Assembly (NCBI GenBank): GCA_023245475.1
Contig: JAHFKF010000051.1
Location: forward strand, 1 to 10,147
Source: Candidatus Levyibacteriota bacterium
GTDB taxonomy: Bacteria > Patescibacteriota > Microgenomatia > Levybacterales > UBA12049
DNA length: 10,147 bases
Reading direction: 5' to 3'
The notes below the pieces were generated by a model. It saw nothing but the letters and a program-made list of their open reading frames with translations, was not told the DNA's origin and did not search any database. Within the stretch, counting starts at the first letter, position 1. Every line of letters starts with the position of its first letter. A program made the position numbers and the translations under genes. Positions 1 to 6,123 of this stretch are shown piece after piece.

Positions 1-233
1 CGCATTCTTGCATGAATAATAATATCGGGATCAATGTCATGGAAAATGAGTGTAGGTCTTCCAGGTAACAAATCCCTACGTTCTCTCTCATACTTTATTG
101 ATGCCTGTATTTTTTCAAACTGCACGTACTCACTATCAACTCGCTGATAGATTACTAAGCTAAAAAAGACACTAATAACCATAATGATCACAAGATACCA
201 TGCTGTTAATTTCAATCGAGCTTTGTTAAACAT
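1..233 (-). CDS. Sensor histidine kinase, N-terminal part only (cut by the left edge)
   Basis: Only the first 77 codons are in the window; the frame is open to base 1. The visible part starts MFNKARLKLTAWYLVIIMVI, a short basic segment followed by a transmembrane helix at about residues 10-29. A charged extracytoplasmic region follows, containing an Arg/Glu-rich stretch (about 49-54) and LLPGRP (55-60). No HAMP, HisKA or ATPase domain is visible, so the kinase call rests on the N-terminal style and on position. The start codon (233-231) lies one base after the stop of the OmpR-type response regulator, in the same direction, which is the usual regulator-kinase operon order. The kinase would sense a signal outside the membrane and phosphorylate that regulator. 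It has no promoter of its own and is presumably translated by coupling. The membrane-anchored reading is secure; the kinase identity is a strong inference from context. Confidence 0.8.
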   Translation of the reverse strand, partial: MFNKARLKLTAWYLVIIMVISVFFSLVIYQRVDSEYVQFEKIQASIKYERERRDLLPGRPTLIFHDIDPDIIIHARM

Positions 234-234
234 A

Positions 235-909
235 TTATTTTTCTCCTATTTTATAGCCAAAACCACGCGCAGTATGAATCAATGGTTTACCTAATTTGCT
301 ATCATCAATCTTGTTACGTAAATGTTTAATATATACTTCAACAGAATTAGGCAAAACATTGGCATCATAATTCCAGACATTATTTACAATTTGCTCTTTG
401 GTAACAATGGTATTCTGGTGACGAACTAAGTAAACCAATAATGAGAATTCTTTGCTCGTCAACTGAATAATTTTGTTGTTGCGGGTTACTTCAAATCGTG
501 CAGTATCAATAGATAAATTATCAATAGTAATCACCGAATCCACTGTTTGCTGTGGCCTTCGCACCAGTGCTCTTAGTCTTGCCAAGAGTTCTGAAAAAGC
601 AAAAGGCTTTGTCATATAATCATCAGCTCCAGTATCCAATCCTTCAACTTTATCATCAAGTTGTCCTTTTGCCGTTAGCATAAGTATCGGGGTATGAATT
701 TGCTTTTCTCTCAACTTGTGCGTTATCTCAACACCTTCCATCCCGGGCAGCATACGATCAAGAACAATCACGTCATACGTCTCAGACGTAGCAAAATCAA
801 GACCTTCAATACCATTGTAGACAACATCGACAATATACTTTTCTTGCTCCAAACCTTTCTTAATTGAATTTGCAATTTTGTGTTCGTCTTCGACAATTAA
901 TACTTTCAT
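235..909 (-). CDS. OmpR/PhoB-family response regulator
   Basis: This is a 224-residue two-domain transcription regulator of normal family length. The receiver domain (about 1-118) has the acidic pair E7-D8, the phospho-acceptor D51 in VIVLDRMLPG, T79 and K101 in TKPF, so it should be phosphorylatable. The C-terminal winged-helix DNA-binding domain (about 125-221) ends in the typical LIHTARGFGYKIG wing and has the SVEVYIKHLRNKI recognition-helix region. The start at 909 is preceded on the minus strand by an extended -10 (TGC-TACAAT) only 8 bases upstream and no Shine-Dalgarno sequence, so the mRNA is probably leaderless. Two TTCAG repeats 11 bp apart lie just upstream of that -10 box, suggesting the regulator controls its own promoter. 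The partner kinase follows after one base. The signal it answers cannot be read from the sequence. Confidence 0.96.
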   Translation of the reverse strand: MKVLIVEDEHKIANSIKKGLEQEKYIVDVVYNGIEGLDFATSETYDVIVLDRMLPGMEGVEITHKLREKQIHTPILMLTAKGQLDDKVEGLDTGADDYMTKPFAFSELLARLRALVRRPQQTVDSVITIDNLSIDTARFEVTRNNKIIQLTSKEFSLLVYLVRHQNTIVTKEQIVNNVWNYDANVLPNSVEVYIKHLRNKIDDSKLGKPLIHTARGFGYKIGEK

Positions 910-917
910 ATGACTCT

Positions 918-926
918 ATTGTAGCA
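918..926 (-). promoter_or_regulatory. Extended -10 promoter of the response regulator operon
   Basis: On the minus strand this reads TGC-TACAAT (hexamer 923-918, TG at 926-925). It lies 8 bases before the ATG at 909. No good -35 hexamer is present; the -35 position is occupied by the repeat at 935-950. Confidence 0.72.
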
Positions 927-934
927 AATTTATG

Positions 935-950
935 CTGAAAAGTACCTGAA
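935..950 (-). promoter_or_regulatory. Predicted response-regulator box controlling its own operon
   Basis: On the minus strand this reads TTCAGGTACTTTTCAG: two TTCAG copies 11 bp apart (one helical turn), ending 11 bases upstream of the TACAAT hexamer. OmpR/PhoB-type regulators bind tandem half-sites with this period, and PhoB-type boxes replace the -35 element at this distance. Assignment to the neighbouring regulator is inference. Confidence 0.6.
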
Positions 951-958
951 TTATTTTC

Positions 959-974
959 TTCAGCACTTTTTCAG
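959..974 (+). promoter_or_regulatory. Predicted response-regulator box controlling the exported-protein gene
   Basis: This reads TTCAGCACTTTTTCAG, with TTCAG at 959-963 and 970-974. It matches the opposite-strand box at 935-950 in 12 of 16 positions (shared pattern TTCAG-N4-TTTTCAG). It ends 10 bases upstream of the TATAGT hexamer at 985-990 and faces the exported-protein gene. The two boxes form a mirror-image pair about an AT-rich centre of 8 bases. Confidence 0.6.
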
Positions 975-982
975 AAAACGAC

Positions 983-990
983 TGTATAGT
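983..990 (+). promoter_or_regulatory. -10 element of the exported-protein gene
   Basis: TATAGT at 985-990 with TG directly in front. It has no recognisable -35 hexamer but has the TTCAG repeat box where a -35 would lie. Transcription would start near 997, giving a leader of about 65 bases before the ATG at 1064. Confidence 0.6.
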
Positions 991-1009
991 GAAAAACAAC
1001 TGAACGAAA

Positions 1010-1046
1010 CCCGCCTTCGCTCAGAAGTAAAAAAGCTACGGCGAGG
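1010..1046 (+). repeat. Imperfect inverted repeat (hairpin) in the leader, just before the Shine-Dalgarno
   Basis: The arms CCCGCCTTCGCT (1010-1021) and AGCTACGGCGAGG (1034-1046) pair imperfectly, with a bulged A and two mismatches, around an A-rich loop of 12 bases. It is GC-rich in an otherwise AT-rich intergenic region. The second arm ends 2 bases before the Shine-Dalgarno region at 1049, so the hairpin could affect ribosome access or mRNA stability. It could also be a copy of a short dispersed repeat. Function unproven. Confidence 0.5.
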
Positions 1047-1048
1047 TG

Positions 1049-1060
1049 AAAGGGGGTGAT
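1049..1060 (+). promoter_or_regulatory. Strong Shine-Dalgarno sequence that decides the start at 1064
   Basis: AAAGGGGGTGAT lies with its AGGGGGTG core at 1051-1058, five bases before ATG 1064. It favours ATG 1064 over the in-frame GTG at 1046, which lies inside the hairpin arm and upstream of this site. It is the only well-placed Shine-Dalgarno sequence in front of a real gene in the window. Confidence 0.8.
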
Positions 1061-1063
1061 ACT

Positions 1064-1564
1064 ATGAAAAAAATATTTCCAATAATCGCTGGGTTGACAC
1101 TTCTTGGAGGAGCTACTGTGTATGGCGTTACACAAGCAAACGCCGCGGGTGTACCCAATGATACAAGCATCATTGAAAAAATTGCTAGCAAGTTTAACCT
1201 TAACAAAGATGAAGTAAAAGCAGTCTTTGACCAGGAACATACAGAGCGGCAGGCAACAATGCAGAAAAACTTTGAAGAGAGACTCACAACAGCCGTCACA
1301 AACGGTAAAATAACTGAAGCTCAAAAACAAGCAATTCTTGCAAAAGCAAAAGAGATGAAAAGTGCTCATGAAGATCTTAACGGTCTGAGTGATGAAGAAC
1401 GTGAAGCCAAAATGAAGGCAAAAAAAGATGATCTTCAAAAATGGGCAACCGAACAAGGACTGACAGCAGACCAATTGAAGGGGCTACTCCCATTTGGTCA
1501 CGGTCCAGGGTTTAGACATGATATGAAAGCTGGGGCAAGCGCAACACAAAACACACAAAACTAA
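1064..1564 (+). CDS. Small exported helical protein with LTxxQ-type turns (CpxP/Spy-like analogue)
   Basis: The product is 166 residues. The N-terminus is a signal peptide: MKK, a hydrophobic core (about 4-22), then ANA-A near residues 25-28, so it is predicted to be secreted or membrane-tethered outside the cell. The rest is rich in Lys, Glu, Ala and Gln and should be almost all helix. Three similar helix-turn-helix units can be seen around residues 41-55, 78-92 and 128-142, with turns LNKDE, ITEAQ and LTADQ. These resemble the LTxxQ turns of CpxP/Spy periplasmic chaperones and also DUF2680-type secreted proteins; I cannot decide between them. The tail is Gly/His-containing (H146, H152), then polar. 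The gene diverges from a two-component operon, has a promoter carrying the predicted regulator box, and has its own leader, hairpin and Shine-Dalgarno. A role as target or feedback partner of that system is inferred. A hairpin follows the stop codon. Confidence 0.85.
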   Translation: MKKIFPIIAGLTLLGGATVYGVTQANAAGVPNDTSIIEKIASKFNLNKDEVKAVFDQEHTERQATMQKNFEERLTTAVTNGKITEAQKQAILAKAKEMKSAHEDLNGLSDEEREAKMKAKKDDLQKWATEQGLTADQLKGLLPFGHGPGFRHDMKAGASATQNTQN

Positions 1565-1579
1565 CGTTGCCCAAAGCAG

Positions 1580-1614
1580 CAAGAAATACCCGCCTGCAAT
1601 ACGGGTATTTCTTG
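1580..1614 (+). terminator. Rho-independent-type terminator hairpin
   Basis: A perfect 13-bp stem (CAAGAAATACCCG at 1580-1592 with its complement at 1602-1614) has a 9-base loop. It starts 15 bases after the stop at 1564. The 3' arm is T-rich and is followed by TGTTTAA rather than a clean T run. It also abuts the promoter of the next gene, so it insulates the two units. Confidence 0.75.
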
Positions 1615-1625
1615 TGTTTAACATG

Positions 1626-1631
1626 TATAAT
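1626..1631 (+). promoter_or_regulatory. -10 element of the greA-like/AlkZ-like operon
   Basis: This is a perfect TATAAT with TG directly in front. It overlaps the in-frame ATG at 1630 and lies 7 bases before ATG 1639, so the predicted transcript would begin at or next to 1639. The -35 position is taken up by the 3' arm of the terminator hairpin. Confidence 0.65.
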
Positions 1632-1638
1632 GAGCAAG

Positions 1639-2094
1639 ATGAATAAAATAAGATTTACCAAAGAAGGGTTTGCCAAAATCCAAAAAGACTATGAAGAATT
1701 CCTCGCACAAAGACCAGCAGTTGTCGAGGATCTCAAAAAAGCTCGTGAGATGGGAGATTTGAGTGAAAACGGCTACTATAAAGCTTCTAGGCAAAAGTTG
1801 TCATTTATTGATGGGCAATTGTTTCGTTGTAAAATACAAATGAAACAAGCCGTTATTGTTGAAGAAACAAATCACAATAGCATCGACATCGGTACGACAG
1901 TAACCCTCAAAGAAAACAATACAACACTCATCTATACAATCGTTGGAGACCTAGAAGCAAATCCTGCAGAAAAGAAAATCTCATTATTATCTCCGCTCGG
2001 GAGAGCTTTGGAAGGAAAGAAATTAGGAGACACCGTCGCTCTCACGTTGCCCAAAGGGAAGATAACATATACTATTATAAGTATTACTTCATGA
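1639..2094 (+). CDS. greA: GreA/GreB-family transcript cleavage (elongation) factor
   Basis: The product is 151 residues from ATG 1639, close to the usual GreA length of about 158. The N-terminal coiled coil contains the GDLSENGYY motif at 39-47, with the acidic tip residues D40 and E43 that reach into the RNA polymerase secondary channel and stimulate cleavage of backtracked RNA. The C-terminal FKBP-like domain ends in the typical SPLGRALEGKKLGD and ITYTIISI segments. Longer starts exist (TTG 1567, ATG 1630), but 1567-1614 is the upstream terminator and 1630 lies within the -10 box. A leaderless start at 1639 is preferred; 1630 would add only MSK. The stop overlaps the next start as ATGA (2091-2094), so the two genes are translationally coupled. 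A second, more canonical GreA may exist elsewhere in the genome, so the symbol denotes the family. Confidence 0.9.
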   Translation: MNKIRFTKEGFAKIQKDYEEFLAQRPAVVEDLKKAREMGDLSENGYYKASRQKLSFIDGQLFRCKIQMKQAVIVEETNHNSIDIGTTVTLKENNTTLIYTIVGDLEANPAEKKISLLSPLGRALEGKKLGDTVALTLPKGKITYTIISITS

Positions 2095-3173
2095 CAATCA
2101 GCGATATCACACACTACCGTCTCACAAGTCAACGACTAGCAAACAATACATTTACCACAGCCGAAGAAGTCGTTTCATGGCTTTGTGCCGTGCAATCACA
2201 GGATTTTCCAGGAGCTAAATGGGGTGTAGCACAACGAATGAAGTCCGCAACTAATGCCTCACTGGATGAAGCGTTTAATGCGGGGAAAATTCTAAGAACT
2301 CATGTGATGCGACCAACGTGGCACTTTGTAACTCCTGAGGATATTGCCTGGATGATTGAGTTGACAAGCCCACAAGTAAAAAAGGTATTAGGTTCATACA
2401 ATAAAAAATTAGAACTCGACGATGCTCTTTTTGCTAAGACAAATAAATTAATCACTAAAGCATTGCAAAATAATAATTACCTGACACGGCAAGAACTGCG
2501 TACCATACTTATAGAAAACGGATTTGAAACCAATGTACAAAGGTTGGCACACATAGTCAGTTGGGCAGAGCTCGATGGACTTATTTGCAGTGGTCCAATT
2601 AAAGAAAAGCAATTCACCTATGCACTTATTGATGAAAGAGCACCGAAAGGCAAAAAGCTATCTCGAGAAGAAGCAATTGGAACACTGGCGATGAGATATC
2701 TAATAAGTCATGGGCCAGCACAAGTAAAAGATTTTTCTTGGTGGTCAGGACTTAAGATGAATGATGCCAGAAATGGATTTGCCATGAACGCATCCCAATT
2801 GCAAAAAGAAACAATTGACGGAAAAGAATATTGGTTTAGTACCAAATCACAAGCAGCAAGAATTATTTCTCCTAAAATTGATCTCCTACCAAATTATGAT
2901 GAATATGGCATTGCCTATGCTGATCGAAGCGCCCTTGAAGATACAGAGCATCATTTTGTGTTAGATGCTCGTGGTAATCCGTTTTTCATGCATCTGGTCA
3001 TGCTTGATGGAAGACTTGTTGGGAGTTGGAAAAGAACAATTAAGAAAAACGAAGTAATCATCGAGACAAAATTTATACCATTAAACAAATCTGAGAAAGA
3101 GGCATTTGAAAAAGAAGTAACTAATTATGGCAAATTTTTGGATCTTCCGGTCACGATTAAGTGGATCGCATGA
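2091..3173 (+). CDS. Winged-helix protein of the AlkZ/YcaQ DNA glycosylase family
   Basis: This 360-residue protein has the usual length for the HTH_42 (DUF1006) family, whose studied members excise alkylated bases and unhook DNA interstrand crosslinks. Family signatures visible are AVQSQDFPGAKWG (33-45) with the catalytic-type Q35-x-Q37 pair, RTHVMRPTWHFVTPED (69-84), and LLPNYDEYGIAYADRS (265-280). Q-x-Q is the AlkZ pattern, whereas E. coli YcaQ carries Q-x-D. The middle residue here is Ser rather than the more usual hydrophobic one. The start at 2091 overlaps the greA-like stop as ATGA. This gene has no promoter or Shine-Dalgarno of its own, so it should be co-transcribed with and translated by coupling to the elongation factor. 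Its last 17 bases overlap the end of the convergent hflX gene. Family membership is clear; glycosylase activity is inferred. Confidence 0.88.
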   Translation: MTISDITHYRLTSQRLANNTFTTAEEVVSWLCAVQSQDFPGAKWGVAQRMKSATNASLDEAFNAGKILRTHVMRPTWHFVTPEDIAWMIELTSPQVKKVLGSYNKKLELDDALFAKTNKLITKALQNNNYLTRQELRTILIENGFETNVQRLAHIVSWAELDGLICSGPIKEKQFTYALIDERAPKGKKLSREEAIGTLAMRYLISHGPAQVKDFSWWSGLKMNDARNGFAMNASQLQKETIDGKEYWFSTKSQAARIISPKIDLLPNYDEYGIAYADRSALEDTEHHFVLDARGNPFFMHLVMLDGRLVGSWKRTIKKNEVIIETKFIPLNKSEKEAFEKEVTNYGKFLDLPVTIKWIA

Positions 3174-4278
3174 GACGGTTTGTGATACTCTCTTTCACAG
3201 AGGCAATTCCTTCATCATTCTTCACCGAAATAAAGAGAGGAGAGAACTGTCCATATTGTTGCAAAATGCCTGTACGATCAAGGTCGTGGATCGCATCAAT
3301 TTTGTTAAAGATATAAATCACCTCATCTGTATTTCTTCCTAACTCGCTAAGAATTTCAGTCACTACTTTTATCTTTGTATGCATCTCTGGATCAGAAGCA
3401 TCAATCACATGCAATAACACGTCTGCATGAATTGATTCCATGAGCGTTGATTTGAATGCACTAATAAGCAGCGGAGGCAGATCTCGAATAAATCCAATAG
3501 TATCTGTAATCAAAACTTCTTTGTGTAGCTCCTCGATATATAATTTGCCGACACTACTATCAAGAGTTGCAAAAAGCACATCCTTGGCAAGTTTGCCTTT
3601 ACCGGTTAACAGATTAAACAAAGAGCTTTTGCCCGCGTTGGTATATCCCACAATTGAAACTGTTTTAAATCCTGCTCGGATACGTTGATCAAGTTGGCGC
3701 TGACGACTTGCACTTATTTTCTTCAGCTCGTCAGTAATTTTCTTTTTCTCATCTCTCCAGTGACGTTTCATCAGCTCAGTATTTGTTTCTCCCACACCAA
3801 GCGTTCCAATTCCACCACCTTGCCGAGACATGACATATCCCATTCCATAAATTCGAGGACCCATGTAGTTCATCCGAGCAAGTTCAATTTGGAGCTTTGC
3901 TTCTTGTGTTGCTGCATGCTTTTCAAAAATGTGCAGAATTAAATCAACACGATCCCAAACTTCAATGTCTGGTTTAAACTTTTGCAGCCGTTCTTTGAGC
4001 ACATGCACTTGACGCGGCTTTACCATAGCATTGAGTACGATGACATCAACTTCCTGTTCTTTGATAAGTTTTCCTACTTCAACAACCTTACCACGTCCGA
4101 TGTACGTCGCCCCATCCGGCCGTTCCATCTTTTGAATGACTCTATCCGTAATACGTCCCCCAAGCGTCGCAATGAGCGACTCAAGCTCTTCACCGACATA
4201 GACAGATGCCTCTGGGTTCTCGTAGGGGTCAATAAGATGAACTGGCAATACATTAAGTCGTTTTTTCAATTCCAACAT
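3157..4278 (-). CDS. hflX: Ribosome-associated GTPase HflX
   Basis: This 373-residue GTPase binds the 50S subunit and in other bacteria splits stalled or heat-damaged ribosomes. The N-terminal HflX domain (about 1-175) includes YIGRGKVVEV (59-68), VWDRVDLILHIFEKHA (107-122), and GGGIGTLGVGETNTEL (154-169), a variant of the usual GPGETQLE loop. A helical linker leads to the G domain: P-loop GYTNAGKSS (211-219), FATLD (236-240), DTIGFIRDLP (259-268), NKID (325-328) and SVKN (351-354). After FATLD the usual PTTR is replaced by SSVG, a divergent switch I. ATG 4278 has a perfect TATAAT 7 bases upstream and no Shine-Dalgarno, consistent with a leaderless mRNA. It diverges from the DUF2207 gene and overlaps the AlkZ-like gene tail-to-tail by 17 bp. 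Confidence 0.95.
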   Translation of the reverse strand: MLELKKRLNVLPVHLIDPYENPEASVYVGEELESLIATLGGRITDRVIQKMERPDGATYIGRGKVVEVGKLIKEQEVDVIVLNAMVKPRQVHVLKERLQKFKPDIEVWDRVDLILHIFEKHAATQEAKLQIELARMNYMGPRIYGMGYVMSRQGGGIGTLGVGETNTELMKRHWRDEKKKITDELKKISASRQRQLDQRIRAGFKTVSIVGYTNAGKSSLFNLLTGKGKLAKDVLFATLDSSVGKLYIEELHKEVLITDTIGFIRDLPPLLISAFKSTLMESIHADVLLHVIDASDPEMHTKIKVVTEILSELGRNTDEVIYIFNKIDAIHDLDRTGILQQYGQFSPLFISVKNDEGIASVKESITNRLMRST

Positions 4279-4285
4279 ACCCTTT

Positions 4286-4291
4286 ATTATA
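4286..4291 (-). promoter_or_regulatory. -10 element of hflX
   Basis: TATAAT on the minus strand, 7 bases before the ATG at 4278. There is no TG extension (CCG precedes it) and no clear -35. It is the only leaderless-type promoter here lacking a nearby TG. Confidence 0.65.
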
Positions 4292-4302
4292 CGGCATGAA
4301 AG

Positions 4303-4344
4303 CAGGATAACCTAATTACTATGGCAAAGCGCTATTTTATCCTG
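4303..4344. repeat. 8-bp inverted repeat between divergent hflX and DUF2207 promoters
   Basis: CAGGATAA (4303-4310) and TTATCCTG (4337-4344) are exact inverted copies separated by 26 bases. The right arm ends in the TG of the extended -10 of the DUF2207 gene; the left arm lies 11 bases upstream of the hflX -10. It could be a shared operator, but an 8-bp match in so short a region can also arise by chance. Confidence 0.35.
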
Positions 4345-4351
4345 TTACAAT
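4343..4351 (+). promoter_or_regulatory. Extended -10 promoter of the DUF2207 gene
   Basis: TGT-TACAAT, with the hexamer at 4346-4351. The ATG at 4355 is only 3 bases downstream, too close to be in a transcript from this promoter. The in-frame GTG at 4358 is 6 bases downstream, which fits a leaderless start. Confidence 0.65.
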
Positions 4352-4357
4352 ACAATG

Positions 4358-6121
4358 GTGAAGATACTTTTGTCTTTATTACTATTCTTTTTTGTTGCTG
4401 TTCCTCCTGTTTCTGCGCAAAGCACCGACTGGGTTATCAATAATTTCGATAGCTCAATTAATATCAATCAGGATGGCACAGTACTCGTTGCTGAAACAAT
4501 TATTGTCGATTTCAAAAATCTAAGCAAACATGGTATTTATCGTGACATCCCAATTACGTACCAAGATGCCAATCGAGAAAAGACCTACACAAAGATTGCA
4601 ATTAATACAATCCTGCAAGACGGCACAAAAGCACAAACAGATATTGAAAACAACGGCAGTAACATCCGCATCAGAATAGGTGATCCCGATAAAACCATTT
4701 CAGGTAAACATACATATCGACTTGCATATATCGCAACAGGTGTCTTGCGAGGATTTGATACCTATGATGAATTCTATTGGAATGTCACCGGCAATGATTG
4801 GGAAGCAGATATACAACACGCAAGTGCAACGGTAACTCTTCCTAAAGGAAAGACGGAGAGAACAACCTGCTTTGAAGGATATACTGGATATACTAATCTT
4901 TGTTCCATTACTGAGAAAAGCCCCACCACGGTGAGCTTTACAGCAACAAGAAATCTTCCCCCAACTCAAGGATTAACAATTGTTGTTGGATATACAAAAG
5001 GGATGGTGCCACTGCTGACTGTTCCTCCGCCAAAACAAATTAGCGATGATTTCACCAACCCCCTCACACCGCTTGCATTTCTTCTCACCTTTTTGGGAGG
5101 GATAATTGCTGTTGTTATCGTGTGGATGAAAAACGGACGAGATTTCTGGTATCGTACGAGGCAACTACTTGATCCAAATGCACAACCCGAAATAAAACCC
5201 TTTGGCGCACATGAAGCAGTAGTTGTTGAATTTGAAGCTCCCGATAAATTGCGTCCTGCAGAGTTAGGAGTGCTCATGGATGAAAAAGCAGACACACTTG
5301 ATATCACGGCAACCATTATTGATTTGGCAAATCGAGGCTTTTTGACTATTAAAGAGCTTGAAAAGAAATGGATTTTTGGCTCGATCGATTACGAACTGCA
5401 TAGAACAGACAAAACAGATGAGGGATTATTGCCATATGAACAATTGCTTCTTAACCGTCTGTTCGCAACAGGTGACATAGTAAAGACCTCATCGCTCAAA
5501 ACAACATTTTATGACGATCTTGCCGATGTGAAGAAAAAACTGTATGAAGAGGTCATGAAGAAAAAGCTTTTCATTGCACATCCAGAAACAATACGTAATC
5601 GATATCGAGGTATCGGATTTGGATTGCTTATAGTTGGTTGTTTGTGTATCTTTGGAGCATTCCCACTTGCAAGTGGCATACTGCTTGCTGGCGGCATTGG
5701 TTTGGTTCTTAGTAGTATCGCCTGGATGAGTATGGCAACATATATGCCAAGAAGAACTGCATATGGGCGAGAAATCTATCAACGCGTCAAAGGCTATCAA
5801 CTCTTTATTCGAGGTGCAGAACAATATCGTCAACAATTTTATGAAAAGAAAAATATGTTTAATGAGATTCTGCCGTACACAATTGTTTTTGGACTGACAG
5901 GCAAATTTGCTCAGGCAATGAAAGAGATGGGGCTTAAGCAAAAACAACCCACGTGGTATACAGGAACACATGTCTTTGCTCCCATGGTATTTGCCAATGA
6001 TGTCAATTCATTCTCTAAATCATTATCAACAGCAATTGCATCAACACCTTCAAGCTCTGGAGGATTTTCGGGTGGCTCTTCAGGTGGTGGATTTGGCGGC
6101 GGTGGTGGTGGAAGTTGGTAA
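4358..6121 (+). CDS. DUF2207 family membrane protein with Gly-rich C-terminus
   Basis: The product is 587 residues from GTG 4358, or 588 from ATG 4355. In numbering from ATG 4355, a signal peptide (about 1-21, cut near VSA-QS) is followed by the extracytoplasmic DUF2207 domain (about 23-215). This domain contains GIYRDIPI (60-67) and DEFYWNVTG (138-146). A membrane helix at about 237-258 is followed by a cytoplasmic region (about 260-415) and two adjoining helices (about 418-437 and 441-463). A conserved stretch FNEILPYTIVFGL (502-514) follows, and the protein ends in a Ser/Gly tail finishing GGSW. This whole order is the standard DUF2207 architecture, common in CPR and Gram-positive bacteria, and its function is unknown. 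The start choice rests on the promoter spacing. It diverges from hflX and ends 2 bases from the convergent Nudix gene. No catalytic motif is recognised. Confidence 0.9.
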   Translation: MKILLSLLLFFFVAVPPVSAQSTDWVINNFDSSININQDGTVLVAETIIVDFKNLSKHGIYRDIPITYQDANREKTYTKIAINTILQDGTKAQTDIENNGSNIRIRIGDPDKTISGKHTYRLAYIATGVLRGFDTYDEFYWNVTGNDWEADIQHASATVTLPKGKTERTTCFEGYTGYTNLCSITEKSPTTVSFTATRNLPPTQGLTIVVGYTKGMVPLLTVPPPKQISDDFTNPLTPLAFLLTFLGGIIAVVIVWMKNGRDFWYRTRQLLDPNAQPEIKPFGAHEAVVVEFEAPDKLRPAELGVLMDEKADTLDITATIIDLANRGFLTIKELEKKWIFGSIDYELHRTDKTDEGLLPYEQLLLNRLFATGDIVKTSSLKTTFYDDLADVKKKLYEEVMKKKLFIAHPETIRNRYRGIGFGLLIVGCLCIFGAFPLASGILLAGGIGLVLSSIAWMSMATYMPRRTAYGREIYQRVKGYQLFIRGAEQYRQQFYEKKNMFNEILPYTIVFGLTGKFAQAMKEMGLKQKQPTWYTGTHVFAPMVFANDVNSFSKSLSTAIASTPSSSGGFSGGSSGGGFGGGGGGSW

Positions 6122-6123
6122 TG

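Noticed and set aside
971..1474. Minus-strand open frame opposite the exported-protein gene
   Set aside because: It is Cys/Phe-rich low-complexity sequence with no family resemblance, lies opposite a gene with signal peptide and Shine-Dalgarno, and covers both the regulatory boxes and the promoter.
1567..1629. TTG start giving the GreA-like protein 21-24 extra residues
   Set aside because: This stretch is the terminator hairpin and promoter of the next unit, and the extra residues (starting MPKAARNTRL) match no GreA N-terminus.
3685..4299. Plus-strand open frames opposite hflX
   Set aside because: They are complementary-strand shadows of a well-recognised GTPase, with no motif, promoter or ribosome site.
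5489..5971. Minus-strand open frame opposite the DUF2207 gene
   Set aside because: Its Cys/His/Ser-rich composition is the reverse complement of normal coding sequence, and it shows no family signature.
6048..6118. Gly/Ser-codon repeat at the end of the DUF2207 gene as a possible DNA repeat element
   Set aside because: It is the coding sequence of the usual Gly-rich DUF2207 tail, imperfect at the DNA level and explained by the protein.
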